47,712 nt of DNA from positions 1 through 47,712 of the forward strand of contig JBQTIQ010000024.1 in NCBI GenBank assembly GCA_052387955.1, written 5' to 3'. Below are positions 35,188-42,873 of the stretch, piece after piece. The notes beneath the pieces were generated by a model. That model was not told where the DNA came from. It worked only from the letters and a program-made list of their open reading frames with translations, and searched no databases. The position numbers and the translations under genes are program-made. How positions within the stretch are numbered: position 1 is the first letter of the stretch; each line of letters opens with the position of its first letter. The DNA comes from JBQTIQ01 sp052387955 (GTDB lineage Bacteria > Actinomycetota > Acidimicrobiia > Acidimicrobiales > JACDCH01).

Positions 35188-35400
35188 ATGCGCATGTACG
35201 TCGAGTACCGGGTCCCCGTTCTCGTTGAGGTGGATCTCGACGAGGAGGTGATCGTCGGCGTCTACGTCGATGACGAGCAGGTAGAAGGGCCGTCCGACGT
35301 CATCGGACTCGACTCGGAGGGGGTGGCGGCGGATGAGGCATCGCAGGCGATCGACGTCGCCGAGAGCGAGGGTTGGCCGGCATGGGAGTTCGGCTTGTAG
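35188..35400 (+). CDS. small acidic protein, function unknown
   Basis: 70 residues starting MRMYVEYRVPVLVEVDLDEE. The N-terminal half looks like two beta strands and the C-terminus is helical, with Asp/Glu about one quarter of residues. GAGGAGAAGG precedes ATG 35188 at good distance. No family recognised. It lies 100 bp after the nuclease gene and could belong to the same transcript; acidic beta proteins in such positions can be antirestriction or immunity factors, but nothing here proves that. Confidence 0.55.
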   Translation: MRMYVEYRVPVLVEVDLDEEVIVGVYVDDEQVEGPSDVIGLDSEGVAADEASQAIDVAESEGWPAWEFGL

Positions 35401-35441
35401 CGCCTACCTTCGAGCACTGACTCCATGACCGGAGGTTTGTC

Positions 35442-35798
35442 ATGCCGAACGCCGACCTGATCCGGGCCTACGAGCCGGCTCGTGAAGCGCACCGCGAAGC
35501 CGTCGACGCCCTGGTGCTTCTACTCGAGCGGATGGCGGTCGAGACGATTCGCGATCGCTGGCCGGACGCGAACGAAGTCGAGCTACATGGGGAGTACGAC
35601 GCCGACTGGATCCCGAGGCTCCGGATCCAGCGGGTCATCGCGCTCGACGGTCGAGCGCTCTACGACGCGGCGGTGGCAGCGGAGGAGGACGTCGAGAACG
35701 TGATCGACGAGGTCGGCATCGAGTACCTCGATCTGCTCTTGGATCTAACGGGCGATGACTACCTGGGCGCGAAGTCGATCGAGGCCAACTTCCCTTGA
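35442..35798 (+). CDS. hypothetical protein
   Basis: 118 residues. An N-terminal helix with RAYEPAREAHREAVDALVLLLERM is followed by a mixed region with WIPRLRIQRVIALDG and an acidic helical C-terminus. GGAGG lies about 8 bp before ATG 35442. No family recognised and no membrane segment. It sits in a run of small cargo ORFs on one strand. Confidence 0.55.
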   Translation: MPNADLIRAYEPAREAHREAVDALVLLLERMAVETIRDRWPDANEVELHGEYDADWIPRLRIQRVIALDGRALYDAAVAAEEDVENVIDEVGIEYLDLLLDLTGDDYLGAKSIEANFP

Positions 35799-35905
35799 CG
35801 AGGCTGAGCCGGACCACGTGTAGGTGAGCTTCTGACACGCGCGAGAACGCCTGTAGCTTGCCGAAGGTGAGCGGGCTGCGCTCCGGCGCGCGCGAGGCTG
35901 GCGAC

Positions 35906-36766
35906 ATGCCGGCGATCACCCGAGAGCAGGCGATGGCCGAGTGCGACGCGCTCGTCGACGAAGCGACGAAAGCTCGCCGTGCCAAGGATCGGGTCGCGGA
36001 GATCGCTGCGCTATTGGCGTGCATCGCCCACCCGTGCGCTGCGCACGAGCTGTACCTGCCCGAGCTGTGGGGCGAGCTGGCCGAGGCGTACCGATCGCAG
36101 GCTCGGTTCGACGAAGCGATCGATGCGTGGGAGCAGGGCATCCTCGCCGGCTACCGCAGCGTGCCGCATCCTCGGGCCAACGTCGCCGAACTGCTGCTCG
36201 AGTCGGGCCGCCGAGCGGAGGCCGACGTCATGTTCACAGCCTTGCGCGAGGAGTGCGCGGGGGACGTGTGGCTCTACAACGCGGCCGGGTTCGCGTACTC
36301 GCACGCCAGCGACGACGAGGAAGCGTTGCGCTGGCTGGACGCCGGGATCGAGTTGGCGCTCGAGACGGGTGACCAGGAGGATCTGCTCGGGCAGTTGGTC
36401 GACATGCGCGAGCGGTCGCTCACGGTGCTGGGCCGCGAGGTGGAGGACGACCTCGCTGGCCGTGTCGAGTCGTTCGAGCGTGCGCCCGGAACCCAGAGGC
36501 CTGCAAGCGAGCACTTCGGAGGCACCGAGGCTGAACCGGCGCGCTGCGTTCACTGCGGCTGGGACCCCGCAGCGGAACGCCCGACGCGCATGCCGATCGG
36601 AGAGGTCGAAGCTCTCGCTGCCGCGCTGCGCAGCACCGGCGGCTCGAGCACGCTGCAGCAGCCGGTGACACGTGACAAGGTCGGCCGCAACCAGCCCTGC
36701 CCCTGCGACTCTGGCCGTAAGTACAAGCACTGCCACGGGCGATCAGCGCGGCGGGGCGCCGTATGA
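35906..36766 (+). CDS. TPR-like protein with C-terminal SEC-C zinc motif
   Basis: 286 residues. Helical pairs with TPR-like spacing (LWGELAEAYRSQARFDEAIDAWEQGI; WLYNAAGFAYSHASDDEEALRWLDAGIELA) fill residues about 40-180. There is a CVHCG pair near residue 213 and the end carries NQPCPCDSGRKYKHCHGR, the SEC-C zinc-binding motif found at the SecA C-terminus and on many stand-alone adaptor proteins. ATG 35906 chosen, with GAGG upstream; TTG 35858 is open in frame but poor. A protein-interaction adaptor is likely; partner unknown. Confidence 0.75.
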   Translation: MPAITREQAMAECDALVDEATKARRAKDRVAEIAALLACIAHPCAAHELYLPELWGELAEAYRSQARFDEAIDAWEQGILAGYRSVPHPRANVAELLLESGRRAEADVMFTALREECAGDVWLYNAAGFAYSHASDDEEALRWLDAGIELALETGDQEDLLGQLVDMRERSLTVLGREVEDDLAGRVESFERAPGTQRPASEHFGGTEAEPARCVHCGWDPAAERPTRMPIGEVEALAAALRSTGGSSTLQQPVTRDKVGRNQPCPCDSGRKYKHCHGRSARRGAV

Positions 36767-36866
36767 AATCCACCTGAGGTCGGTCCCGGGCCTGTAGGAG
36801 TTCATACATCCTTCGATGACGCTCGAAAGAAGCGGCTCAGCGAGATCGGCTCCTTCTTCCGGTCGG

Positions 36867-37050
36867 TCAAGTCGGGCCGGTGCCGCTGGTGTCGACGACG
36901 CTCTCACCATTCCGACGCAGTTCTGTCACCATCTGCTCGCGCAAGGCGGTGAGCCGGGCGGCGAGCCGAAGTTCGTCCTCGATCTGGGCGACTCGCTCAA
37001 CAGCACCGGGCTCGGCAAGCACGTTTCTTCTCCCAGTCCCTCATGCTCAT
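36867..37050 (-). pseudogene. frameshifted antitoxin-like remnant
   Basis: Reading the minus strand from ATG 37050 gives MSMRDWEK; removing one A from the AAA at 37024-37026 joins it to NVLAEPGAVERVAQIEDEL and REQMVTELRRNGESVV, about 60 residues. The opening resembles N-termini of small HigA-type antitoxins, but no complete HTH follows. An unbroken 58-residue frame from GTG 37173 (SDWITKLPDDARNKF) runs into it. The stretch 36767-37216 (450 bp) contains nothing else convincing and looks like decayed toxin-antitoxin DNA. Confidence 0.35.
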
Positions 37051-37216
37051 CGTCGTCCCGTGCCCTGCTTCGAATATCGACTCGGTCGCCGGCGTGTTCG
37101 CGCCCGCGGCACGTCGGGCCGCGCTGAACTTGTTGCGGGCGTCGTCCGGGAGCTTCGTGATCCAGTCGCTCACGCCAAGACCGTAGGTCGCCTCGCGCCG
37201 ACGGCCGGCTGCTTTG

Positions 37217-37843
37217 TCAGCCCTGCCGGCGTTGACGGCGGATGGCGTCGGCGCCGGCGGCGGCGAGGCTTCGGAGGTAACTGCGAACGGCCGACGGGAC
37301 GTCGCGATGGAGCCGGATGTCGTGGAGCAGATCGGCGAGCCGTGGCGGTGGTTGGCGCACGCGGGAGGACACGACGGTGAGCTCCGCCATGCCGGCCGGG
37401 AAGACAACGAGCGTCCGGCGTCCGTCGAGCGCTGCAGAGGGAGCGAGTATCCCGTCGAAGTGGTGGGCTGCTTCTTCGGCGACGGCTTGGCAGAGCGAGT
37501 AGTCGTCGGCGGTCAGGTCCTCCTCCGAGAGGCCGAGCTGAGCACGGACGCCTCGTTCGCACAGGTCCAGGACGTTCAACTCCGCCACATCGACTGCGCC
37601 AACGCGGCGCAGCACCTCGAACGGCGAGACACCGCCGTCGAGGAGGTGGCGGAACAGCTCGGCCCACGCAGCCTGCTCCTGGTTCGACGCGTACCAGGCG
37701 GGTCGGCCGCCGGGCCGGTGGTAGCGGCCACCACCCAGCGGCGGGTCGGGGTACGAGGTCAAGGGATGGCGGGTCGGGCCATGGTGCCAGAAGCGTCCGG
37801 AGAGCTGGCGCGGCGCGATCGCCCCGACTTGATCGGAGCGCAA
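37217..37843 (-). CDS. RES-domain toxin
   Basis: 208 residues of the RES family, NAD-degrading toxins (MbcT/ParT type). The hallmark N-terminal block RFWHHG..., GGRYHRPGGRPAWYASNQEQAAWAEL supplies the Arg, Tyr and Glu of the active site. A second core segment is GLSEEDLTADDYSLCQAVAEEA. TTG 37843 starts 2 bp after the antitoxin stop, so the toxin is translated after and less well than the antitoxin, the normal order for Xre-RES modules. The module probably stabilises the element or acts in phage defence. Confidence 0.85.
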   Translation of the reverse strand: MRSDQVGAIAPRQLSGRFWHHGPTRHPLTSYPDPPLGGGRYHRPGGRPAWYASNQEQAAWAELFRHLLDGGVSPFEVLRRVGAVDVAELNVLDLCERGVRAQLGLSEEDLTADDYSLCQAVAEEAAHHFDGILAPSAALDGRRTLVVFPAGMAELTVVSSRVRQPPPRLADLLHDIRLHRDVPSAVRSYLRSLAAAGADAIRRQRRQG

Positions 37844-37845
37844 GG

Positions 37846-38193
37846 TCAGACGTAGGCCCCGTCTACGAAGCTGTGCGCGGCTTGTCGGACTTCATCGACT
37901 CGACCCTCGGCAAGCAGGTCGATCGGGCGCGCGCCGTCGAGCAGCCGGTTGCGGGCGTGGAGCCACTGGCCGACCCCACGAGAGGTGAGAGAGTCGGAGA
38001 GGATCAGCACGATCTCGCGGAGATCCTGGAGGCGGTCGTAGGACTCGGCGTGGATCCCGCCTGTGCGCCACGCCCGCACCGCTCGATCGGACACCTGGGT
38101 GGCGGCGGCGACGTCACGCTGGGACACGCCGAACGGGCGCAGTGCTGCGACGATCTCGTCGGGCTCGACGGCGCGGTCGAGGGTCGTGGCCAC
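37846..38193 (-). CDS. Xre/MbcA/ParS-type antitoxin
   Basis: 115 residues. The N-terminal HTH is FGVSQRDVAAATQVSDRAVRAWR, and the C-terminal toxin-binding domain has GVGQWLHARNRLLDGARPIDLL, the conserved W and LDG/PIDLL of this family. GTG 38193 has AGGAGAAG upstream. It should neutralise the RES toxin and repress its own promoter through the 12-bp direct repeats just upstream (38214-38246). Confidence 0.87.
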   Translation of the reverse strand: MATTLDRAVEPDEIVAALRPFGVSQRDVAAATQVSDRAVRAWRTGGIHAESYDRLQDLREIVLILSDSLTSRGVGQWLHARNRLLDGARPIDLLAEGRVDEVRQAAHSFVDGAYV

Positions 38194-38213
38194 GGGCTTC
38201 TCCTACGTCTAGC

Positions 38214-38246
38214 TTGCTTCCGGAGTCACTTCCGGTTTCACTTCCG
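38214..38246 (-). promoter_or_regulatory. 12-bp iterated operator of the Xre-RES operon
   Basis: Three units ending CTTCCG at exact 12-bp steps: TTGCTTCCG (38214), TCACTTCCG (38226), TCACTTCCG (38238). Position just upstream of the antitoxin start suggests cooperative autorepression by the Xre protein. Confidence 0.6.
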
Positions 38247-38295
38247 CAGGATACGCCGGCTGGCGGCGCTCGGCAAGCGCCTCGGAGGTGTGTCG

Positions 38296-38323
38296 CTTGT
38301 CAGCGATTTGTCATCACTTTGTC
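38296..38323 (+). promoter_or_regulatory. integrase arm-type sites, right end
   Basis: CTTGTC, TTTGTC, TTTGTC at 38296, 38307 and 38318, each 11 bp apart, sharing GCGATTTGTCATCAC with the left end (22452-22466), in the same orientation. About 125 bp inside the right att core. Confidence 0.55.
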
Positions 38324-38446
38324 CGCGAACACCGCAGGATCAGGCCGTACGACGAACTACACGCCAGCATGCAGCAGGCCCGAAAACCAGCGCTGAACAG
38401 CACGAACGCGAACTACACGGCAGGAGGCATTACGCCACCGGCATGA

Positions 38447-38469
38447 GTTCAAGTCCCCCCTCCGACACG
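38447..38469 (+). repeat. attachment site, right / junction of two elements
   Basis: Exact 23-bp copy of the tRNA-Leu 3' end (see 22354-22376). It is not a tRNA: nothing upstream can form the rest of the cloverleaf. It closes element 1 and opens element 2, and it contains the stop codon of the serine recombinase. Confidence 0.92.
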
Positions 38470-40098
38470 CACCTGACTACACGGAGGCCTCGACTCGACG
38501 AGGACCCGGCCGTCAGGGTGATAGGTCAGTGCGATGCCGAGCTCGGTGTAGACGGCTGCCCTGTCGGCCGGGGCCGCGTGCTCGAGCACGGCGACCATGT
38601 CGTGCAGCGACGCGACGAGCGCCTTGATCTCGTCCTTGGTGAGCGGTGATGCCGGCCGCGCGTCGGCGAGCTGCCGTTCCGCGGCGATGCGCTCGGCGCG
38701 GACCTCGGTGATCCACTTGCCGACGAGCGCGGGATCGGTGCCGACCTCGAGTGCGGCGCGGTAGCGGTCAAGCCGGTGGTCGCAGTCGGCGATCTTCGCC
38801 CTGGCGGCCTGGACTCGGGCGTCGTCGCCGGTGCCGCGGTTGCCGGCCGCCGCGAGCGCTTCGCAGGTCTCGTCGAGGTGGTCGGGATCGAAGATGCCGG
38901 CGAGCCAGCGGTCGAGCCCGGGGAGGATCGCCTCCTCGCGGACGTTCACAGATCGATCGTGGCGGCCCTGGACCTCGGCGTACTCGGCCGGGAAGCGGCA
39001 CCGGTAGTAGGCACGGTCGTGGGCCCAGACGCCCTGCATGCGGCGCTCGCAGACGCCGCAGCGCACGAGTCCGCTGAGGACGTAGGTGTTCTTGCGCCGC
39101 GGTCGCACGGTGGAGGCTCGCTTGCCGGCGAGCGAGCGCTGCTCCTGCGCGCGCTCGAACAGTTCGACGCTGATCAGCGGCTCGTGCACGATGTCGGCCG
39201 ACCACACCCAGTCGGCGCGGTCGTTCCAGCGCATCTTCGTCTCGTGTCCGAGGGCGACGTCATCGACGTCGACGAGCACCTCGTCTCGACGCTGACGATT
39301 CCAGACCTGCCGCCCCGTGTACCGCGGGTTGTCGAGGATCGCTCGCACCGCGCCCTTCGACCACGCGCCGCCGCTCGATGCCCGGTGCCGGTTGCGGGCA
39401 GGGTCATGCGCTGATGGGGAGGGGATGCCGTCGCTGGTGAGCCCTTCAGCGATGGCCATGAGGCCCTTGCCGGCGACGTACTCGGTGAAGATCCGGTCGA
39501 CCACGGGCGCCGCAACGGGATCGGGTTCGAGGCGGTGGAGCCGCGCGCCCATGGCGGCCTTGGCGGGGTTGGGATGGGGGCCCGCGTCGCCGAGTTGGTA
39601 TCCGTAGGGCGGCCGGCCGCCGAGGAAGCGGCCTTCGGTGGCGGCCTGCGCGGCCATCGCCGAGCGGACGCGGACCTTGATGCGGTTGCGTTCGCCCTTG
39701 CTCATCCCGCCGTAGAGGCTCATCACGAGGTCGTGGGCGTCGGATCCAGGGTCGACCCGACCGCCGACCTCGGGCACCCACAGCTCGACGCCGAAGTGGG
39801 CGAACACAGGGAACGTGAGCCCGAACTGGTTGCCGTAGAACGCCCGGGCCGGTTCGCCGATCACCACCGCGTCGAAGCCGCGGTCGGGCCGGCGGAGCGC
39901 GTCGAGCAGCAGAGCCGCCTGCGGCCGTCGCTTCCATGGCAGCGAACGTGACTGGCCGATGTCAAAGAACTCGGCGACGACGTGACCGTCGTGCGGCTCG
40001 ATGAGCGTCTCGGCGCGGGCGAGCTGCCAGCCTCGCGACGACGCCGGGTCCTGCTGGTCCTCGGTGCTGACCCGGCCGTAGAACGCGAACGGGATCAT
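38449..40098 (-). CDS. large serine recombinase
   Basis: 549 residues. Catalytic Ser11 in FYGRVSTEDQ, the resolvase domain with GMSKGERNRIKVRVR, a recombinase domain (GGRPPYGYQLGDAG; AVRAILDNPRYTGRQVWNRQ), and a zinc ribbon (RCGVCERRMQG...YYRCRFPAEY) are complete, followed by a coiled-coil region. ATG 40098 chosen. The last codons (RVGGGT-stop) are encoded by the tRNA-derived att repeat, so integration state would alter the C-terminus. It may be the integrase of element 2, although serine integrases seldom target tRNA genes with such a long repeat. Confidence 0.9.
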   Translation of the reverse strand: MIPFAFYGRVSTEDQQDPASSRGWQLARAETLIEPHDGHVVAEFFDIGQSRSLPWKRRPQAALLLDALRRPDRGFDAVVIGEPARAFYGNQFGLTFPVFAHFGVELWVPEVGGRVDPGSDAHDLVMSLYGGMSKGERNRIKVRVRSAMAAQAATEGRFLGGRPPYGYQLGDAGPHPNPAKAAMGARLHRLEPDPVAAPVVDRIFTEYVAGKGLMAIAEGLTSDGIPSPSAHDPARNRHRASSGGAWSKGAVRAILDNPRYTGRQVWNRQRRDEVLVDVDDVALGHETKMRWNDRADWVWSADIVHEPLISVELFERAQEQRSLAGKRASTVRPRRKNTYVLSGLVRCGVCERRMQGVWAHDRAYYRCRFPAEYAEVQGRHDRSVNVREEAILPGLDRWLAGIFDPDHLDETCEALAAAGNRGTGDDARVQAARAKIADCDHRLDRYRAALEVGTDPALVGKWITEVRAERIAAERQLADARPASPLTKDEIKALVASLHDMVAVLEHAAPADRAAVYTELGIALTYHPDGRVLVESRPPCSQVRVGGGT

Positions 40099-40328
40099 CG
40101 CCTGAGGGTACGTCTTAGCTGGCGCGCGGCTGACGATGCTCGTCGCGCTCAGCAGCCGCCTTCAGCAGGACCCGAAGGAGCGCGGTCGCCGCCGACGACG
40201 ACAGCTGGGGTCGCGCGCTGGCAACGATGACAACCTCCGGCTGTCGTGAAGCGGGACGCTTCTCCATGCCTCAGGAGATGCGGGCTGTGACGCGCATTTG
40301 CGCAAGCCGGAACCCGGAAACCTCGCAC

Positions 40329-40365
40329 GGGGGAGTCCCCCCCCTCTGCTGCCTGGGGAGTCCCC
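40329..40365. other. tandem GGGGAGTCCCC palindromes in a gene-free gap
   Basis: GGGGGAGTCCCCC (40329-40341) and GGGGAGTCCCC (40355-40365). They lie in the 324-bp space 40099-40422 between the recombinase and the HicA-like gene; no ORF or RNA gene is convincing there. They could form short hairpins shielding the divergent promoters or bind a dimeric protein. Confidence 0.35.
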
Positions 40366-40383
40366 CGGCGCGGGTCGAGCGTT

Positions 40384-40421
40384 GTTGACAACTGTCTACG
40401 GGCCTGTTGTATCTTGTCAAC
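40384..40421 (+). promoter_or_regulatory. promoter and operator of the HicA/HicB-like pair
   Basis: TTGACA (40385-40390) and TATCTT (40410-40415), spacer 19, predicting a start at about 40423, the GTG of the first gene, hence a leaderless mRNA. An inverted repeat GTTGACAA (40384-40391) / TTGTCAAC (40414-40421) brackets both promoter boxes and is a good autoregulatory operator. Confidence 0.5.
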
Positions 40422-40422
40422 G

Positions 40423-40698
40423 GTGGCCGATAGGCACCCGAACAAGGAGATCGAGGCTGCCCTCGACTACGCCCGGTCGTACGGCTGGGAAGTGATCAAG
40501 AGCACCGGACGCTCGGCCCACGCATGGGGCGTCATGCGCTGTCCCGGAGACTGCCCACAGGTCTCGATCTACTCGACGCCTCGGGTGCCCGAGAACCACG
40601 CCAGGGCGCTGCGCCGAGCAGTCGACCGGTGCTCACACAGCAGCGACAACGACGACGAGACCACCGACGAGGACGAGGAAGGCAACGACGATGCCTGA
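40423..40698 (+). CDS. HicA-like toxin candidate
   Basis: 91 residues. KEIEAALDYARSYGWEVIKS, then GRSAHAWGVMRCPGDCPQVS and YSTPRVPENHARALRRAV follow the strand-helix pattern of HicA double-stranded-RNA-binding-fold mRNA nucleases, with a His in the GRSAHAW segment where HicA has its catalytic His. The C-terminus is a long acidic tail. GTG 40423 chosen to match the predicted transcript start; TTG 40414 is possible. It overlaps its partner by 8 bases. The HicA relation is by pattern only. Confidence 0.55.
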   Translation: MADRHPNKEIEAALDYARSYGWEVIKSTGRSAHAWGVMRCPGDCPQVSIYSTPRVPENHARALRRAVDRCSHSSDNDDETTDEDEEGNDDA

Positions 40699-41224
40699 GC
40701 ACAACTTCGAGCTGACCATCAGCGGTGCCCTCACCGACGAGCGTCTCGACGCGCTGGTCGACGCCGGCTGCGACGACGCCACCTTCTCGACCAAGGGCGA
40801 TCTGACCTTCGCTGACTTCACCAGCGAGGCGCCGACGATGCTCGACGCCATCGTCTCGGCCATCGCAGCGGTGGAGAGCGTCGAGGGGCTCGAGGTCCTG
40901 CATGTCGACCCTGACGAGCTCGTGTGGGCGTCAGAGATCGCGGAGCGGACCGGCCGTACCCGCCAGTCCGTCGACCAGCTCATCAAGGGCCAGCGTGGCC
41001 CCGGCGACTTCCCGGCCCCGGCCAGCCATGCCACCCGCAACCCGCTGTGGCGGTGGTCCGAGGTCGAGACCTGGTTCGCCGGCTACGAAGGCCGCCAGCC
41101 CGACACCGAGCGGTCCCTCGTGCTGGGAGCCATCAACGGCGCGCTCCAGGCCCGCCACAGCCTCCGCGGCGCAAACGAGGCGGCGCCGCTCCGCAGGGCC
41201 CTCGAACAGCTCCTCGTCTCGTAG
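40691..41224 (+). CDS. HicB-like antitoxin candidate with C-terminal HTH
   Basis: 177 residues. An N-terminal domain (FELTISGALTDERLDALVDA, FADFTSEAPTMLDAIVSAI) is followed by an HTH: LVWASEIAERTGRTRQSVDQLIKGQRGPG and WRWSEVETWFAG, a frequent architecture for antitoxins next to short HicA-like proteins in actinobacteria. ATG 40691 lies inside the end of the upstream gene. It probably binds the inverted repeat around the promoter. Confidence 0.55.
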   Translation: MPEHNFELTISGALTDERLDALVDAGCDDATFSTKGDLTFADFTSEAPTMLDAIVSAIAAVESVEGLEVLHVDPDELVWASEIAERTGRTRQSVDQLIKGQRGPGDFPAPASHATRNPLWRWSEVETWFAGYEGRQPDTERSLVLGAINGALQARHSLRGANEAAPLRRALEQLLVS

Positions 41225-41385
41225 TCGGCGGGCGCCGGGGCGAGGAGAGCGGTCGGGCGCCGGGAGTCGCGCGGTCGGCCCGGGCGGCGGAGCTTGGCGC
41301 AGGCGGGCCCCGGGCCGGCAGGGGACATGGGCGCCGAGGGTCCGAGCGCGACGCGGCGGAGAGCGCTGGGGAAGGCTGGCACACT

Positions 41386-41615
41386 ATGCACAGACGTGCG
41401 TTACGGCCGTTTCGTCGCGTGCGGAAATCGACGACGACGTTCCTGTCCGAGGCGGCCGAGAAAGTTGAAAAATCCCACGGCTCTCGGACTCTCTTCACTG
41501 TGACGGAGGAGGCGCTTACGGACGACGGGTGGGTCGTCGTGCGGCTCACCTACGACGAACTCGTGCGGGATCGTTTCCCGGAGGGCCTCGTCCGCAAGCT
41601 GGAACGAGATTTTTC
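41386..41615 (+). pseudogene. unknown gene cut off by an insertion sequence
   Basis: About 75 residues remain from ATG 41386: RRVRKSTTTFLSEAAEKVEK, then LFTVTEEALTDDGWVVVRLTY and FPEGLVRKLER. The frame then enters transposon sequence and continues as low-complexity Arg/Gly. GGAAGG lies about 10 bp upstream of the ATG. Family not recognised. Its missing 3' part is not found on the other side of the insertion sequence, so DNA was deleted. Confidence 0.45.
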
Positions 41616-42873
41616 GGGCTCTTGTGCTCCATCCGTGGGCGGCATCAGGTGGTCGCCCGGTCGGGGAGGGGCGGGCAGAGCCCGCCGAGGTCGAGCATGG
41701 CGAGGGCGACGAGGGCTTCGGGTGAGCGGAACCCGAAGGCGACGCGGGTGAGCAGTCGGAGCTTGGTGTTGATGCTCTCGACGCGGGCGTTGGAGAGGCC
41801 GTGGGTGAGGGCGGCTTCGATGCCGGCGCGGTGCTCGGTGATCGAGCGGGCGAGTTTCACGAACGACGGGATCCGGCACCGTCGGGCCCATTTCAGCTAG
41901 GCGTCGAGCAGGGCGATGCCGGCGGTGCCCTTGAGGGCGAACACCCGGCGAAGCTGTTCCTTGAGCAGGTAGGCGCGGTAGAGCTGCTGGTTCGTCGCCG
42001 CGATCGACGCCAGCTTGGCTCCTTGGCGGGCGGTGAGGTCCTCGGGGTTCTTCCACAGCGCGTAGCGGGCGCCCTTCAGCTCCTTGGCCACCGCCTTCTG
42101 GCCGTTGCGCCGGGCCGCGTTCCACACTTCGCGGCGCACCTCGTCGAGGGCCTTCGTGGCCCACTGGACGATGTGGAACGGGTCCAGGCACAGCTCGGCG
42201 TTCTTGCACCGGTCGGCGACGACGTTGGCGATCCATTCGGCGGCGTCGGCGCTGACCAGGCGGATCTCGGCGCAGCGCTCCTCGCCGAGACGGTCGAAGA
42301 ACTTCTCCAAGGTCTTCTGGTCCCGGCCCGGGTGCGCCCACAGCAGCACCCCGCTGTCGTGATCGACGACCACGGTCAGGTAGCGGTGGCCCCGCTTGTA
42401 GGAGATCTCGTCGATCCCGATTCGGCGCAGGTTGGCGAAGCGGTCCATTGCCGTTTCGGCGTCGGCCACCACCCGGGTGACGATCGACCCCACGGTGCGC
42501 CAGGCGATGCGCAGCAGGTCACGCACCGCCGACTTCGAGCAGTGCGTCACCAGCCACGCGGCGGTGTCGTCGAAGGCGTAGGTGTGACCGGCGCCGTGGC
42601 GGGCCCACGGCACCTGGGCCGCGACCACGCCGTGCTCGGCGCAGCGCACCCGCGGCGAGTCGGCCTCCAGGAACGTCTGGATGGTGCCCAGATCCAGCGC
42701 CCGCCATCGCCGCCGGCCCTCGCCCCGGTCATAGCCCGGGCAGCGCTTCCCGCACCGCCCGCACCGCCGCTTGGTCGCCTTGCGAGGCCGCACCGACACG
42801 ACGATGCACTCGTCGTCCTCATCGAAACGGACGTCTTCCACGACGGCCTTCACCAGCCCGAGCAGCCGAGCCC
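41616..42873 (-). mobile_element. ISL3-family insertion sequence, degraded
   Basis: Defined by one transposase. The left limit is set at GGGCTCTTGTGCTC (41616), the right at a partly matching GAGC...GAGCCC (42860-42873; 11 of 14 match when inverted). The edges do not show a target duplication: left flank is the unknown gene, right flank is the integrase homologue. The right end may be shortened, because the transposase frame is open across the junction (RQWARLLGLVKAVV). Confidence 0.6.
41645..42853 (-). pseudogene. ISL3-family transposase with internal amber codon
   Basis: N-terminal zinc motif CGRCGKRCPGYD, GIDEISYKRGHRYLTVVVDHD (first catalytic Asp), VSADAAEWI (second Asp) and LCLDPFHIVQWATKALDEVRREVW are typical of ISL3. 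At 41897 a TAG interrupts the frame where TGG (Trp) is expected in LLDA-W-LKWARRC; the same frame continues to 41645 with RVESINTKLRLL, which holds the catalytic Glu. The truncated product should be inactive. GTG 42853 is the first start inside the element. Confidence 0.8.

Noticed and set aside
36880..37380. Plus-strand 166-residue frame after the SEC-C gene
   Set aside because: Ser/Arg-rich composition without a ribosome site or any recognisable motif; it overlaps better minus-strand candidates.
38447..38469. Possible second tRNA-Leu gene
   Set aside because: Only the 3' 23 bp match; no D-arm, anticodon arm or 5' acceptor strand precedes it. It is an attachment-site duplicate.
41225..41385. 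Possible terminator or RNA gene after the HicB-like gene
   Set aside because: The stretch is extremely GC-rich with many weak self-pairings but no single dominant stem or T-run.
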